In this document: positions 36,605-44,343 of the stretch, piece by piece
How positions within the stretch are numbered: position 1 is the stretch's first letter
Layout: each line of letters begins with the position of its first letter
Position numbers and translations under genes: made by a program
The notes under the pieces: generated by a model
What the model saw: the letters and a program-made list of their open reading frames with translations, nothing else
What the model was told of the DNA's origin: nothing
Database searches by the model: none
Assembly (NCBI RefSeq): GCF_000373105.1
Contig: NZ_KB890417.1
Location: 90,339-154,338 of the forward strand
Source of the DNA: Neolewinella persica DSM 23188
Lineage (GTDB): Bacteria; Bacteroidota; Bacteroidia; Chitinophagales; Saprospiraceae
Direction: 5' to 3'
DNA: 64,000 bases

Positions 36605-37707
36605 CTATCTACGACCACGGCATCAAGCTTGTCCAGGTAAGCCGCCAAAGGCCTTACCCCCAACCCAGATTCATCATTCAATATTATCCGCCCGCCAGGG
36701 CCGTAGGTCATTCCGCCCGCCATCGGATCTTTGCTTTGCATGAGCGGTGTATCAAAATCGTAGTAGACCGCCTGCGGACTGCACAGCGCCAAATGGGCTG
36801 CGGCGGTGAAGCCCAGGCGGCTTTCGAGGAATCCGCCGATTTGCAGGGGGACGCCGGCCGCTTCGGCGATGCGCATTATTTTCAACGCTTTGTACAAACC
36901 ACCGGACTTGCTGACCTTGATGTTGATTTTGTCGATGGCCTTCAGGTCGATTAACCGGCGGGCATCCCGGTGATCCCAGCAGGATTCGTCGGCCATGATG
37001 GGGATGGGGCTGGCGGCACGGATACGGGGGAGTTCCAAAAAATCGTGACGGGGAATGGGTGCTTCGCAGTGTTGGATATTAAGATCGGCCATGCCACAGA
37101 GCAGTTCGATGGCCAGGTCTGGCGTCCAACCCTGGTTCGCATCCAGCCGGAGGGGAACGTCCTTGCCCACCGCCTGGCTGATCATGCGAACCCGCTCTGC
37201 ATCCTGCGGCCCCGCCCCTAATTTGAGCTTGATCACCGGAAAGCCCTGGTCTTTTACCCATCTGGCTTTGGCCACCATCTCTTCAACGGAGCTCAAACTA
37301 ACGGTGTAATCGGTGTGCAACTCCTTATCGTTTTTTCCACCGAGGTAAGCGTAAAGCGGTACCCCGGCAGCTTGGCTAGCTAGGTCGTAACAAGCGATAT
37401 CAAAGGCACTTTTGATGCAGGAATTGCCCGCGACAGCCCGATCGAGCAGGCTGGTAAATGTTGCTGGATCGGCCGGATCAGCCCCAAGGAGTTGCTCCGC
37501 TAAAAAGCGGCCGACGGCCATGGCGCCAGCCATGGTTTCCCCGTGGATGGTGGGAAAGGGGCTGGCCTCACCCCACCCCACCAGGCCGGTATCCGTTTCT
37601 GCGCGCACCAGTACGTTGTTGGCGTGGGTGAGTGGGCCCAGAGAGATAACAAAGGGCGCGGTAAGCGCGATGGGAGAAGGGTATAAGGTTAAGCGGGTTA
37701 GTTTCAT
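36601..37707 (-). CDS. Dipeptide epimerase (enolase superfamily)
   Basis: The product has 368 aa. An N-terminal capping domain precedes a TIM barrel. Catalytic features: VIKLKLG (second lysine of the KxK pair), metal ligands in RLDANQGW, CEAPIP and MADES, and the opposite lysine in INIKVSKSGG. This set fits L-Ala-D/L-Glu and related dipeptide epimerases that act on murein peptides during cell-wall recycling. Exact dipeptide specificity cannot be read. Cytoplasmic. Convergent with the T9SS protein gene, with overlapping stop codons. Confidence 0.88.
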   Translation of the reverse strand: MKLTRLTLYPSPIALTAPFVISLGPLTHANNVLVRAETDTGLVGWGEASPFPTIHGETMAGAMAVGRFLAEQLLGADPADPATFTSLLDRAVAGNSCIKSAFDIACYDLASQAAGVPLYAYLGGKNDKELHTDYTVSLSSVEEMVAKARWVKDQGFPVIKLKLGAGPQDAERVRMISQAVGKDVPLRLDANQGWTPDLAIELLCGMADLNIQHCEAPIPRHDFLELPRIRAASPIPIMADESCWDHRDARRLIDLKAIDKINIKVSKSGGLYKALKIMRIAEAAGVPLQIGGFLESRLGFTAAAHLALCSPQAVYYDFDTPLMQSKDPMAGGMTYGPGGRIILNDESGLGVRPLAAYLDKLDAVVVDS

Positions 37708-37754
37708 TAGCCTGTTGGAACTATTGGTCTGTTAGGGGCTCAAAGTACCAATTT

Positions 37755-37777
37755 GGCGCGGCCGCAGGGTACAAAGG
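37755..37777 (+). repeat. Dispersed 20-bp motif, copy 9 (variant)
   Basis: GGCGCGGCCGCAGGGTACAA then AGG: an extra base and a changed base in the AGGTGC part. It lies 48 nt upstream of the epimerase ATG in sense orientation. Confidence 0.7.
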
Positions 37778-37822
37778 ACGTTGAATGAAATGGGGACAGC
37801 GAATTAAGTCTTCAGTTGATTA

Positions 37823-38011
37823 TTATCTTAGCCCGTATGCTGAAATTATCTTGTAACTTTTCCCTTGGCCCGAGACCAACAAAAGTCCACTATAAAACAA
37901 TATAGAGCCATTCGGCACATAAACAAGTTCTTCAGGGTTGTCATAAACACCTATACTCCAACTGCTATTATTCTCAACATATAACACTGGAAAACAAATT
38001 TTCTCAAGCAT
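37823..38011 (-). CDS. Short hypothetical protein (uncertain)
   Basis: A frame of 62 codons from an ATG at 38011. It is AT-richer than its neighbours and has a plausible composition (NNSSWSIGVYDNPEELVYVP). No family recognised. It lies between the epimerase gene and the hairpin cassette. It may be a small accessory gene or a decayed end of a larger one. Confidence 0.3.
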   Translation of the reverse strand: MLEKICFPVLYVENNSSWSIGVYDNPEELVYVPNGSILFYSGLLLVSGQGKSYKIISAYGLR

Positions 38012-38024
38012 AACTTTGATCTGG

Positions 38025-38250
38025 TACAGTGTACTTTAGGTTTTTAGAAATTTAGAGGGGCCCAAATTTCGCGTAGCGAATACACAATAGCTACCCTGGA
38101 CGAAGTCCGGGATAACGGACTTACCGCTAGCGGTACGACGCTAAGCGTCGTCAAATAATGAGGGCATTTTCGTTACCTGGGACCGCGTCGTTCCTCTTTG
38201 TCCCAGGCAACTCAAGTGCAGTCGCTACGCGACAAATAAAAAGCAACTAA
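38025..38250 (+). repeat. Triloop-hairpin cassette, copy 1
   Basis: A chain of perfect hairpins: TTCGC-GTA-GCGAA (38068-38080), CCTGGAC-GAA-GTCCGGG with one mismatch (38095-38111), TACCGCTAGCGGTA (38122-38135), ACGACGC-TAA-GCGTCGT (38135-38151), CCTGGGAC/GTCCCAGG (38176-38207) and GTCGC-TAC-GCGAC (38221-38233). It begins with GTACAGTGTACTTTAGG and ends directly at the MCE lipoprotein ATG, so it forms that gene's leader. The second copy (50203-50450) is inverse and keeps stems while loops and some paired bases differ. Confidence 0.8.
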
Positions 38251-38252
38251 AG

Positions 38253-38714
38253 ATGACTAAAGCCTTATTACTTCTAACTCCTATTTTACTCTTGTTCTGT
38301 TCCTGCGATCGGGGAACAACCATCTATGTGCCCACAGAGAACGCGGCTGGTGTACAAACGGGAACCCCGATCACCATCAGCGGCCTCCAGGTTGGAACCC
38401 TGGTTGACGTAGCTTTGGATGAGCAATTAACCTGCTGGTTGACCCTAAACGTAGAGCAAGAATTTCACATAGGAAGAGAGGCAATTTTCCATCTTGAAAC
38501 TACCAGTTTACTGGGCGCAAAAGCGATCACAATTGAAAATTCACTGGCCGGCGAGATGATCAATAGTGAAGATTCGCTAAGTACTCCACTCAACATTAAA
38601 TCATTGATTGATTCCTATTCAACTACGGTTGATTCTACTGAACTGAAGATGTTATCGAGGAAAGCCGGGGAGTTTCTTGATTCGCTGATGATGGTTTTAA
38701 AGAAGGAGAATTAA
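38253..38714 (+). CDS. MCE (MlaD-like) lipoprotein
   Basis: The product has 153 aa. The signal peptide ends in LLLFCSC, a lipobox. The body starts with VPTENAAGVQTGTPITISGL, QVGTLVDV, the hallmark of the MCE/MlaD beta-barrel domain, and runs on to a short helix. MCE proteins bind lipids and shuttle them between membranes with an ABC transporter; no such transporter genes are adjacent. It is short for the family, which usually has an N-terminal membrane helix and a longer C-terminal helical region. It could be a stand-alone periplasmic lipid carrier or a fragment of a duplicated mlaD. The hairpin cassette occupies its upstream region. Confidence 0.75.
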   Translation: MTKALLLLTPILLLFCSCDRGTTIYVPTENAAGVQTGTPITISGLQVGTLVDVALDEQLTCWLTLNVEQEFHIGREAIFHLETTSLLGAKAITIENSLAGEMINSEDSLSTPLNIKSLIDSYSTTVDSTELKMLSRKAGEFLDSLMMVLKKEN

Positions 38715-38733
38715 GGGGCGTGGCCGCAGGTGC
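38715..38733 (+). repeat. Dispersed 20-bp motif, copy 10
   Basis: GGGGCGTGGCCGCAGGTGC immediately after the TAA of the MCE lipoprotein gene, antisense to it. Confidence 0.8.
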
Positions 38734-38767
38734 TGAAATCGGTAGAAGAGCAATGCATGCTCCGTCA

Positions 38768-38836
38768 GCCCTAAAAGGGCATTTCCTGTAGCGATGGGCG
38801 ATGGAAGTTGGCACAGCCGACGACGGAACCCATCGC
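38768..38836. repeat. Hairpins with GCCCTAAAAGGGC and GCGATGGG arms
   Basis: GCCCT-AAA-AGGGC (38768-38780), then GCGATGGG (38791-38798) and CCCATCGC (38829-38836) enclosing TTGGC/GCCGA. The second pair matches the hairpin at 145-188. Confidence 0.5.
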
Positions 38837-38902
38837 AGCGTGTTGGCCCGGCACAATTCCGCAAACCCGTACATTTACAAGTAGTCAATCCCTCCCACAC
38901 CT

Positions 38903-40771
38903 ATGCGTCGAAGTTTATCCCTGGTGCTTTTTTTACTCTTTAGTGTACTGATGACCGCCCAGGATCAATCCAGAGTAGACAGCCTGGAAAAAGCCCTTGA
39001 GCAGTTGCCACCCGAAGACACGATGCGGCTTTACACCCTGGTTTATCTGTGGGATGCGACAATCGGATCAGACCTGAACCGCGCCGACGCCTACACTCGC
39101 CAAATGATCCGCGAAGGATTGGAAAGGGACGACGCTAAGCTGACCGCGGCGGGCTACCAGCGGCTGGGCGTCACCTGCGACTACGCTGGAAAAAGCGACA
39201 GTGCGATGTTTTTTTACCGCAAAGCACTGGCCATTTATCAGGCACGTAATTCAGGCCGGATGCAGGGGATTATGCTTTTCAACGTCGCCATTCTGCAACA
39301 AGAGAAAGGATTGTATGACTCGGCCAGGCATTACCTTGCCCTGGCCGACGACAGGTTCAAGGTCAGTTCCCGGTTAGTGGAACGCAGTGCGGTGAATACC
39401 ATGAAAGCCTCCATTGAAAGGCAACAGGGAAACCCGGCGGAGGGAATTAAATCGGCCACCATTGGTTACGAATTAGCACTGCAAGCCGGAGATTCCTCCC
39501 GGATGGCCGCTGCGGAGGAGGAAATCGCCTTCAACTACATGAACATGGACCAGGACAGCCTGGCCGCAAAATTCTTCGAACGCAGTTACCGGTTCCACAT
39601 ACGGGTCCACGACGAGTACTACGCTTCGCTAAGTCTGATGAACCTGGCAACCTGCCACCAGGCCATGAATAAGTTTGAGAGCGCCCTGGCCTACGGCAAT
39701 GAGGCACTGGCCATTGTACAGGAAAACCAATACGAAGACCTGGTGGTGGACGTACTGAAAATAATTGGGAATGTATACTGGAGTAATGAAGACTATGAGC
39801 AGGCCGAGCAAATATTTTTGCAGGCAAAAGCATCCCTAGCGGATAAAGACCTCGGCCGGGTAACGACAGAAATTCTCACCTACCTTTCTGGCGTACAGCT
39901 CAATTTAGAAAAATATGACCAGTCTCGCAGCAATGGTTTGAAGGGCCTGGCAATGGCCGAAGAGCAAGGCCAGACCAAATTGATCCACCGGGCCTATGGC
40001 CAGCTGGCCATCGTTGCCAGTAAGCAGGGAGATTTTGAGCAGGCCTACGATTACATGGTAATTCGACAGGGAATTCAGGACAGCCTATACCACAAGGAGC
40101 TGGGGGAAGAAGTGGCCCGCCTCACCTTACTCTTCGAAAACGAAAAGAAAGAACGCCTCATCAGCGAGCAAAAAAATCAACTGGCACTGCTGGAAAGCCA
40201 GGCCCGCGCTGAAAAGCTCCAACGAACCGCCCTGATCGGGGGACTGATAGCCTTACTGGCCCTGCTCACCGCCGGCTGGTACAGCTATCGCCAGCGGCAC
40301 CAGCGGCAGGAACTGGAAAAAGCACGGCTGGCCGACGAGCTGAAGACGCACCAAAAAGAACTTAGCACCCACGCCCTGCAAATGGCCCAGAAGGGCCAGT
40401 TGCTCGATCAGCTCAGAGAAGAAATCCGCCAGATCAAGGGCGAACGACCGGACGACCGCAAGAAGCTGGATGGTATGCTGCGAGAGCTCGGTTCGGAAGA
40501 ACGCATCGACCAGGACTGGGCCAACTTCCGCTCCTACTTCCAGGGCGTCCACGGAGACTTTGAAGAGCGGCTGAAAGCCGCCGCAGAACAAACCCTCTCT
40601 CCACGGGAGCTACGACTCGCTGCCCTGATAAAAATGCAACTCAACAATCAGGAAGTTGGGGCTATTCTCAGCATCTCGCAAGACAGCCTGTACAAAGCCA
40701 AGTACCGACTGCGTAAAAAATTACCGCAGGCCGGAGAGGGCGAGCTTGATGCTTTTATCCGGGAGGTTTAA
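38903..40771 (+). CDS. TPR sensor protein with transmembrane helix and C-terminal HTH
   Basis: The product has 622 aa. Signal peptide (1-19), then about nine tetratricopeptide repeats (about 45-410) in the periplasm, one transmembrane helix (about 440-460, GGLIALLALLTAGW), a coiled coil (about 470-530) and a LuxR/GerE-like helix-turn-helix near 565-605 (LSPRELRLAALIKMQLNNQE, then VGAILSISQDSLYKAKYRLR). This is a common Bacteroidota architecture in which a membrane-bound DNA-binding domain may respond to an extracellular partner. Targets unknown. Neighbours do not suggest a pathway. Confidence 0.82.
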   Translation: MRRSLSLVLFLLFSVLMTAQDQSRVDSLEKALEQLPPEDTMRLYTLVYLWDATIGSDLNRADAYTRQMIREGLERDDAKLTAAGYQRLGVTCDYAGKSDSAMFFYRKALAIYQARNSGRMQGIMLFNVAILQQEKGLYDSARHYLALADDRFKVSSRLVERSAVNTMKASIERQQGNPAEGIKSATIGYELALQAGDSSRMAAAEEEIAFNYMNMDQDSLAAKFFERSYRFHIRVHDEYYASLSLMNLATCHQAMNKFESALAYGNEALAIVQENQYEDLVVDVLKIIGNVYWSNEDYEQAEQIFLQAKASLADKDLGRVTTEILTYLSGVQLNLEKYDQSRSNGLKGLAMAEEQGQTKLIHRAYGQLAIVASKQGDFEQAYDYMVIRQGIQDSLYHKELGEEVARLTLLFENEKKERLISEQKNQLALLESQARAEKLQRTALIGGLIALLALLTAGWYSYRQRHQRQELEKARLADELKTHQKELSTHALQMAQKGQLLDQLREEIRQIKGERPDDRKKLDGMLRELGSEERIDQDWANFRSYFQGVHGDFEERLKAAAEQTLSPRELRLAALIKMQLNNQEVGAILSISQDSLYKAKYRLRKKLPQAGEGELDAFIREV

Positions 40772-40856
40772 GTGGCAAAATTCGGGATGACTCATGTTTA
40801 TTAGCAGTACGTATGGTAAATTCAGCGCGCAACAATACAGTGGGCGAGAAGCCACC

Positions 40857-41945
40857 TTACAACAGTAAATCCATATCCACATTCTCCTCAATAAGCTCTA
40901 CTGCCCGCCGGATCTTCCAGGGCGTCTTGAGGTTAATCTTCACCTCCATTTGATTTATTCTTACGGCAGCGCCGTAGGTATCCAATGCGCAGGAAACGAC
41001 AGGAATCTGGAATTCGTTAATGAAATCGAGGTGAGGTAAATCAGGGTTTTGGCTGTCCGCTCCGGTAACCACAATACCGGCAATGGTGCTGCCCGGAAGT
41101 TCCCGTTCTTTGAGGATTTCCTGTAGCACGGTTAATGCCTCCTCCAGCCGACGATTACTGGCAATGATAAGAAGATTCTTCAGGTTCTCTACCTCCGCCT
41201 GCGCCAGCAAACTGCCACTGGCGATGTTCTCTACCTGATTATCGAGCCGGTCGCGGTGATAAATGGTTTTCCCCTTTAGCGCCCGACGGATGGTGGCCAT
41301 GATCGGACTGGAAAGTGACTTCTCATACGGTAAGACCCCCAACAGAGGGATACCTAATTTTTGCAAGTAAATATCGACGTAGCGCCGCACCTTCTCCAGC
41401 TTTTTCGGAATCGTTTTATTGACAATGACGCCACGCACCGGTACCCGACGCTCCCGGAACATGGCCAGGTTCATGTTTAGCTTATCGATGGTATTACCGA
41501 TCCCTCCTTCTACCACCATGACAACCGGAGCGTCAAGCAGCTGGGCAACCTGCGCGTTGCTCATGTCACAGACGGAGCCCACTCCCGGATGCCCCGTGCC
41601 CTCGTAGATCACGAAGTCGTTCTCGGCCTGCAACTTCCGACTGGCTTTAGTGATGCTGGTGGTAAAGTCAAACCCCGTCGGGTCGTCGAGGTACTTGGCC
41701 GTTACGCCCCGACCAATAATGACCGGGCTGTGGAGTTCCGCTCTCAGTTCAAAGTCCATCCCACGGGCAAAGAGGAGCGCGTCTTTGTCTACCCGGAGTT
41801 CTCCCAGCTCTACGAACTCCTGGCCAACGGGTTTGCAATAACTAACTTTCTTACCCCGGGCGCGAATGGCAGCCATAAGGCCAAGCGTACAAGTTGTTTT
41901 ACCCACATGTTGAGAGGTAGCGGCGATGTATAGGCGATCGATCAT
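40857..41945 (-). CDS. DRTGG-domain P-loop ATPase (Pta N-terminal/CobB-like)
   Basis: The product has 362 aa. N-terminal CobB/BioD-like P-loop domain: IAATSQHVGKTTCTLGLMAA (Walker A GKTT), then VIYEGTGHPGVGSVCDMSNA as the Mg-binding stretch. A DRTGG domain follows (about 215-330, LIIASNRRL, IAGIVVTGADSQNPDL). The same two domains form the N-terminal part of some phosphotransacetylases, but the acetyltransferase domain is absent, and no pta or ackA is adjacent. Role unclear; regulatory nucleotide sensing is possible. Its leader TATCTTCCCCCC directly precedes the ATG. Confidence 0.8.
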   Translation of the reverse strand: MIDRLYIAATSQHVGKTTCTLGLMAAIRARGKKVSYCKPVGQEFVELGELRVDKDALLFARGMDFELRAELHSPVIIGRGVTAKYLDDPTGFDFTTSITKASRKLQAENDFVIYEGTGHPGVGSVCDMSNAQVAQLLDAPVVMVVEGGIGNTIDKLNMNLAMFRERRVPVRGVIVNKTIPKKLEKVRRYVDIYLQKLGIPLLGVLPYEKSLSSPIMATIRRALKGKTIYHRDRLDNQVENIASGSLLAQAEVENLKNLLIIASNRRLEEALTVLQEILKERELPGSTIAGIVVTGADSQNPDLPHLDFINEFQIPVVSCALDTYGAAVRINQMEVKINLKTPWKIRRAVELIEENVDMDLLL

Positions 41946-41961
41946 GGGGGGAAGATAGGTT

Positions 41962-42246
41962 TTAGGATTCAGTATTTAGGGTTCAGTTTCTAGGATTCAG
42001 GTCTGAGCATTCAGGACTCAGGTTCTAGGACTCAGATTTTAGGGTTCAGGATTCAGGTTTTACGATTCAGTATTTAGGGTTCAGCATTCAGGAGTACCCC
42101 TACCGTATCGTTTAAATCGAGTATACTTTGATGAAAATGAGTACTGTACCCAGAATACTGAATCCTGAGTAATGAATGCTAAATCCTGAGTACTGATCCC
42201 TGAATGCTGTTTACTGTGTACTGATCCCTAAGCGCCGCAGGCGCTT
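41962..42246. repeat. Degenerate TTCAG-array with inverted partner
   Basis: About ten degenerate units of the type GGATTCAGTATTTAGGGTTC (41965-42090) are followed, after 60 bp, by inverse words (CTGAATCCTGAGTA, GCTAAATCCTGAG, CTGATCCCTGAATG) to 42230. The end is a triloop hairpin AAGCGCC-GCA-GGCGCTT (42230-42246) overlapping the peroxidase stop. It fills the whole 300-bp gap between the DRTGG and peroxidase genes. Confidence 0.65.
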
Positions 42247-43454
42247 CACTCCTCAAATGGATTACTCCACCGTTCATCGGTATACACCGCCGAACCGGTA
42301 AGCGTTTTCAAAAAGGCAATAACGGCCTGGCGTTCTTGTTGGGTGAGGTTCAAACGCTGTGGCTGGCCGGCGAAGGATAGGCGGCGGTCTAGCTGCTGGT
42401 TACTGGCCGGGATGGCGTTGTAATGATCGAGAACATCGTTGATGGTCCGAAACGCGCCATTGTGCATAAACGGTCCGTTCTCGGTTCCATCTGGCCGGAA
42501 CAAGTCACGGAGTGTGGGCGAGCGGGTAATGGACAAGTCGGGCATCCCGCCGCCGATGGCGGCGGTAACGCCATTGTTTTGGGAGTTCGGATCAATGGAG
42601 AATTCCGGTCCCTGATGGCAGGAACCGCAGCCCAGGCCACCACCCACCCGCTCGCTGTTGGCGACCTGCGGTCGCCCACCAAAAAGCTCGCGCCCCAGGT
42701 TCTCCTCGTCAGTAAAATTGGGGAACCGTTCTCCACCGTTCCGTACCTGTGCCCGGCCCTCGTCAAATTTCGAATCAAAAGACTGAATGCTCCGAATGAA
42801 TTGCGCAAGTGCTTCCTGCATCCTGGGTTCCGTCACCTGATCGGAACCGTAAGCCTCGCGAAAGAGTGGGCCGTAGTAATCCAGTGCATTCAGCCGGTCC
42901 AACAGATCATTAATGGAGGGAGCACCGTTAGTTCCGCTGAACCCCATTTCGATGTGGTCTTCAATCGGTTGCGTCGTTTGCTCCTCCAGCGAGTTGGCCC
43001 GTTTATCCCAGAAGTAGCGGGACTCATCACCGAAACGGGCGTTGATCAGCCGCATGGAATGGCGGTTGGTAGTGCCGGCTACGCCCACGGAGGCGATGGA
43101 GTTGTCCCCAAAGGCCAATTCCTGCCGGTGGCAACTGCCACAGGAAATAGTCCCGATATTAGAGAGCTGCCGGTCATAAAAAAGTACGCGCCCCAGGGTT
43201 GCCCGGGCATCCGTGATGGCGTTTTGTCCGGTATTGTCCCGATTGATGTAATCGGGGATCGGTTGACTGGCATAATTGAAGAGATCCGAAATGTTCAACC
43301 GACCACCGAAGGTAGCTTCAACCGGATCAACCTCAGGGTCGGGGTCGGGCTGGCCAGTCAGCAGGAAGGGCTCGTCGGTAGCACAGCCAGAGATCAAGGC
43401 CAGGCAAAGTACTGAATAAAGGAAAAAGAAACGGGACGGAAAAAGAGACGGCAT
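42246..43454 (-). CDS. Di-haem cytochrome c peroxidase (MauG family)
   Basis: The product has 402 aa. The signal peptide ends in ALISGC, a lipobox. Two CxxCH haem-binding motifs: ISCGSCHRQELAFGD in the first domain and GCGSCHQGPEFS in the second, in the standard order of CCP/MauG proteins. Conserved flanks such as DTRATLGRVLFYDRQLS-like text and RSPTLRDLF are present. It should reduce hydrogen peroxide with electrons from cytochrome c in the periplasm. Together with katG and OsmC it makes three peroxide-related genes in the window, but they are not clustered. A TAATTTTTG box ends 4 nt before the ATG. Confidence 0.9.
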   Translation of the reverse strand: MPSLFPSRFFFLYSVLCLALISGCATDEPFLLTGQPDPDPEVDPVEATFGGRLNISDLFNYASQPIPDYINRDNTGQNAITDARATLGRVLFYDRQLSNIGTISCGSCHRQELAFGDNSIASVGVAGTTNRHSMRLINARFGDESRYFWDKRANSLEEQTTQPIEDHIEMGFSGTNGAPSINDLLDRLNALDYYGPLFREAYGSDQVTEPRMQEALAQFIRSIQSFDSKFDEGRAQVRNGGERFPNFTDEENLGRELFGGRPQVANSERVGGGLGCGSCHQGPEFSIDPNSQNNGVTAAIGGGMPDLSITRSPTLRDLFRPDGTENGPFMHNGAFRTINDVLDHYNAIPASNQQLDRRLSFAGQPQRLNLTQQERQAVIAFLKTLTGSAVYTDERWSNPFEE

Positions 43455-43625
43455 ACAGCAAAAATTACCAAGGTGAAAACCCGCAGACTAACGAGGTGAC
43501 GAGAGTTTTGTTCCCAGATCAGGAATCAGCACCAATAGCCATCAGCTAAACTTAGGATAAAATAGGTAATTTTTACAGCAGGAACGGAAGATTTTCTATT
43601 TAGACGCGTTGAATCAATAAATCCT

Positions 43626-43701
43626 TTGCAGGTTGCAGGTTGCAGGTTGCAGGTTGCAGGTTGCAGGTTGCAGGTTGCAGGTTGCAGGTTGCAGGTTGCA
43701 G
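43626..43701 (+). repeat. Tandem array of ten perfect 7-bp units
   Basis: Ten uninterrupted TTGCAGG units (43626-43695) and a partial eleventh. The flanking DNA downstream is homologous to that downstream of the 9-bp array at 34960, so the two arrays share an origin but have different unit lengths. Confidence 0.95.
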
Positions 43702-43870
43702 AAAAAAAATGCCACAGGCAATTCATCCAAGTTTTTCCAGCTTTTTTTAAAAAAAGCATTAAAAACGAGCGGAGCGAGCTACCTCGTGCGGTAGCTGCAA
43801 CCTGCAACGCGCCGAAGGCACTCTGCAACAAGGAGCGAAGCGACTGGCCTGCAACTTGAGCGAAGCGATC
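43702..43870 (+). repeat. TTGCAGG island, copy B (body)
   Basis: AAAAAAAATGCCACAGGCAA, then TTCATCCAAGTTTTTCC, then GAGCGGAGCGAGCTACCTCG, TGCGGTAGCTGCAACCTGCA, ACGCGCCGAAGGCACTCTGC, AACAAGGAGCGAAGCGACTG, and GCAACTTGAGCGAAGCGATC. It matches copy A (35068-35365) block for block but is shorter. It ends 25 bp before the BlaI-type operator. Confidence 0.8.
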
Positions 43871-43894
43871 AATAATTAACTTCTTTTAACGTTC

Positions 43895-43910
43895 TACTAC
43901 TTGCGTAGTA
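43895..43910. promoter_or_regulatory. BlaI/MecI-type operator
   Basis: TACTACTTGCGTAGTA is a perfect inverted repeat (TACTAC/GTAGTA) of the form bound by BlaI/MecI repressors. A second, weaker TACA-AG-TGTA palindrome follows (43913-43922). Both lie upstream of the -7 box and the repressor gene, so autoregulation is likely. Confidence 0.75.
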
Positions 43911-43924
43911 TTACAAGTGTAGTT

Positions 43925-43932
43925 TATCTTTA
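43925..43932 (+). promoter_or_regulatory. -7 element of the BlaI-M56 operon
   Basis: TATCTTTA differs from TAnnTTTG at the last base. It lies 16 nt upstream of the ATG at 43949 and just after the operator, so a bound repressor would block it. Confidence 0.5.
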
Positions 43933-43948
43933 CGCAAAATCTTCCCCC

Positions 43949-44323
43949 ATGGCCAACGACCCTATGCCTTCCGAGGCGCAATTAGAAATTCTTGATCTTC
44001 TGTGGCAACAACAGCCCGCCACCGTGCAGGATTTGCATGATCGGCTTGGCGCCCGACGGCAAGTAAGTTACAACACCGTACTGACTCAACTGCAACGAAT
44101 GACCAAGGCCGGGCTGGTAGAACGAAATACCGATCAGCGCACACACACCTATATCGCGGCACCACGCCGTGAGCAGATTGAACGAAGACTTTTTGACCGC
44201 CTGGCCGACACGGCCTTCGGTGGTTCGACCATTAACCTTGCGCTACGGGCGCTGGGTAATGAAAAGCCCACTCCGGCGGAACTCGATGAGCTCCAGCAGT
44301 GGATCAACCGTCAGAAAAAGTAA
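43949..44323 (+). CDS. BlaI/MecI/CopY-family transcriptional repressor
   Basis: The product has 124 aa from ATG 43949. The frame extends upstream to 43901 but that part overlaps operator and -7 box. Winged helix: LEILDLLWQQQPATVQDLHD, then VSYNTVLTQLQRMTKAGLVE with the recognition helix, and a C-terminal dimerisation helix. Members bind TACTA-type palindromes, and one is present upstream. It is followed after 20 bp by an M56 metallopeptidase gene, the usual sensor partner. No beta-lactamase is adjacent, so the pair probably regulates something else. Confidence 0.92.
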   Translation: MANDPMPSEAQLEILDLLWQQQPATVQDLHDRLGARRQVSYNTVLTQLQRMTKAGLVERNTDQRTHTYIAAPRREQIERRLFDRLADTAFGGSTINLALRALGNEKPTPAELDELQQWINRQKK

Positions 44324-44343
44324 GCCTTCAGGATTCACTCATT

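Noticed and set aside
43526-43859. Frames with TCNLQPATCNLQPAT and AVAATCNAPKA
   Set aside because: Caused by the TTGCAGG array and its downstream block; the same peptides appear at 35.2 kb only because the DNA is repeated.
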